A DNA stretch of 64,000 bases from Helicobacter labacensis. GTDB taxonomy: Bacteria > Campylobacterota > Campylobacteria > Campylobacterales > Helicobacteraceae. The notes below the pieces were generated by a model. It searched no databases. It was given only the letters and a program-made list of their open reading frames with translations, and was not told where the DNA came from. The position numbers and the translations under genes were made by a program. Location: NCBI RefSeq assembly GCF_003660285.1, contig NZ_QXQQ01000007.1:1-64000 (forward strand), in the 5' to 3' direction. This document shows positions 62,673 through 64,000 of the stretch, one piece after another; positions within the stretch are counted from its first letter, which is position 1, and every line of letters begins with the position of its first letter.

Positions 62673-64000
62673 TTAAACTTTTAAAAGCTGCGCTTCTTCC
62701 TCAAAGATTAAACTATCTATATAACTTGTAAAAATGCTATTTCGTTCTTTTTCCTGCGCGCTCAAGTTTTCCCCCTCTGAGCGGAAAAACGCCCTGCTAA
62801 AGTCTATGCCCCTCTCTTGCGCGTAGGCTAGAGCCTGCGCATAGGGTCTTTTAGTCTTAAAACTCGCAAAAGAAGTAACCTTGTAGCACTGCCACAATTC
62901 CACGATATAGGCGTGGTAAGCGTCCTCTAATTGCATCAAAAAATCCGGCTCTAGCTTGTCTAATTCTTCTTGATCGTCCTTAATGTTTTCATAGTGCCAC
63001 ACCTGTGGGCTTTTGCTAGGCAAGTCTTTTATTTGTGCGCGCTGGAGAATAATGGTGTCGCCTATGTGTTCGCTTAAATCCATTTCTACCTGCTCCCTTG
63101 TGGTAGAAGTCTGCATACCATTATTCCCCCCTTGGTGCTGTGTTTCCTCGCGCGTGTAAGATAGGTGCGAATAAGTCATTATTCCATCATACCCGAATTT
63201 GTGCGTGTAGGTTTTAATCCCCTCCTTGATCACCACTTTAACCTCCCCTGTGCGCTTGTTGTAAACCTGATCTTCACTGGGTAAATCCAACTTATCCGGA
63301 TAGGCAATTTTTCCAAACAAGGGCAATCTATGCCCACGGGGGTAGTATTTCATCTTTTCTAAAAAGTCATGGCTATTGAGTTGATCGATCATAGGGCGGA
63401 TAAATTTGCGCTGGTGGTGCTCAAAGAGTCTTTCAACCACTTGCGTGTCAAAAGCCCCAAATCTCTCGCTCACCAACATAGAAAAGCCCTCTTGTATTTG
63501 CGCAATGCGCTTTTTTAAATTGGCTTGCATCGCCTCTTTAGTGCGCTGGCTATTCAAGGCAAAATCGCTAGTAGGAAAAGGCAATTTGAGCGGGTCGTAA
63601 AACGCATTCCCCGCCTTGTGTCTGTGCGCGCTGTTATTGATCTGTTCGGCAAAGAGGTTGGGCTGTTTAGTCCCTAAAATCCCCTTCATGCAATTAGGGG
63701 CTTCTAGCCCCGCTCTATAGCCTAGAGTGCCCGGGTTTTCATCCTTGTAAATGCTCCCCTCTGGGAAAATAGCATAAGGGTTGTAAATGAGCGCGTAAGT
63801 TACCCGGGTGTTCTCTAGGGCTAGGTTCTGCTTAATGAGCTGTGCGCCTGCGCTAAACCCACTTATAGAGCTTTGATCAAACTGGGTCGCGTTGCTGGCG
63901 TAATCCTTGAAAATAGAGCTAGTGATCGTGCCAACAATGTTAGCAAGCGCGCTAGTTACTCCCGTGGTGATGGTAGCAATCCCGGCGGGTGTGCCCACCC
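62673..64000 (-). CDS. Large protein of accessory region, 5' end outside window
   Basis: At least 441 residues; the frame is still open at the window edge. Visible N-terminal part is small-residue rich and moderately hydrophobic (AGIATITTGVTSALANIVGTITSS); the rest is soluble and charged, with GHRLPLFGKIAYPDKLDL and a C-terminal helical region. No motif I recognise. It sits with phage/conjugation-like genes and is probably mobile-element cargo or structural. Confidence 0.6.
   Translation of the reverse strand, partial: VGTPAGIATITTGVTSALANIVGTITSSIFKDYASNATQFDQSSISGFSAGAQLIKQNLALENTRVTYALIYNPYAIFPEGSIYKDENPGTLGYRAGLEAPNCMKGILGTKQPNLFAEQINNSAHRHKAGNAFYDPLKLPFPTSDFALNSQRTKEAMQANLKKRIAQIQEGFSMLVSERFGAFDTQVVERLFEHHQRKFIRPMIDQLNSHDFLEKMKYYPRGHRLPLFGKIAYPDKLDLPSEDQVYNKRTGEVKVVIKEGIKTYTHKFGYDGIMTYSHLSYTREETQHQGGNNGMQTSTTREQVEMDLSEHIGDTIILQRAQIKDLPSKSPQVWHYENIKDDQEELDKLEPDFLMQLEDAYHAYIVELWQCYKVTSFASFKTKRPYAQALAYAQERGIDFSRAFFRSEGENLSAQEKERNSIFTSYIDSLIFEEEAQLLKV

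Noticed and set aside
1-64000. CRISPR arrays and IS elements
   Set aside because: No regularly spaced repeat series and no transposase recognised on either strand.

Overview
The window looks like chromosome from a gastric Helicobacter that is not H. pylori. The evidence is gene order, as I recall it from H. pylori: rplI-hslV-hslU-era-csd6, gltX2-yggT-slt-galU-HP0647-murA, gmhA/hldE/hldD, acpS-fliL-rsmD-HP0811 and panB-ruvB. The Helicobacter-type tmRNA tag, several Hop/Hof-like outer-membrane proteins and the dense simple-sequence contingency tracts agree. The napF-napD pair argues against H. pylori, which lacks periplasmic nitrate reductase. The species cannot be named from sequence reading alone.

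Layout. 1-1629: surface/secreted proteins on the minus strand, one with a frameshifting G10 tract. 1667-4431: panB, ruvB, tmRNA and a small exported protein. 4428-7944: napD, napF, xthA, tRNA-Phe, a TSUP permease and csd6. 7971-11186: era, hslU, hslV, rplI. 11307-13043: fbp, a small Cys protein and an OMP. 13040-20569: an AG-repeat phase-variable lipid A phosphoethanolamine transferase, a class II aldolase-like protein, an orphan ModC-like ATPase, a TerC protein, ttcA, a G-tract phase-variable MFS pump and sppA. 20566-27284: an OMP, a CopD-like protein, ADP-heptose synthesis, acpS, fliL, rsmD. 27358-33304 (plus strand): lepA, alpha-carbonic anhydrase, an OMP, rnpB, rsmH and an FtsL-like protein.

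33321-49104 is the most unusual region. A block of about 15 kb on the minus strand encodes a HEPN-like protein, then two successive modules of (GrpE-like coiled-coil protein, large Hsp70-like ATPase, small partner). A WXG100-like protein, an LXG-like helical toxin with a degenerate WHH/HNH nuclease C-terminus, a SUKH/SMI1-like immunity protein, a second small helical protein, a second toxin paralogue with only an immunity-gene remnant, and a soluble FtsK/SpoIIIE ATPase follow. This resembles a type VII-secretion-like or contact-dependent polymorphic toxin system with its own Hsp70/GrpE machinery, in a diderm epsilonproteobacterium. Divergent to it lies a WYL-domain regulator whose gene is split by a G16 tract, so the whole locus may be under phase-variable control. 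A 17-bp inverted repeat between the two genes is a candidate operator. Export is inferred; none of the usual membrane components of a T7SS is present.

49101-58898 returns to housekeeping genes: murA, HP0647, galU, slt, yggT, gltX2 (frameshifted), folP, sdaC (frameshifted), sdaA. From 58922 a VirB10-like exported protein, a MuF-type phage head-morphogenesis/toxin gene (frameshifted) with a possible immunity gene, a coiled-coil protein and a partial large protein form an accessory, phage-derived segment rich in short hairpins.

Several breaks sit in G, C or AG tracts and look like genuine contingency loci (OMP, eptA, MFS, WYL). Breaks in gltX2, sdaC, the second GrpE-like gene and the MuF gene could instead be read or assembly errors, because a one-base change restores an ORF of normal length in each.
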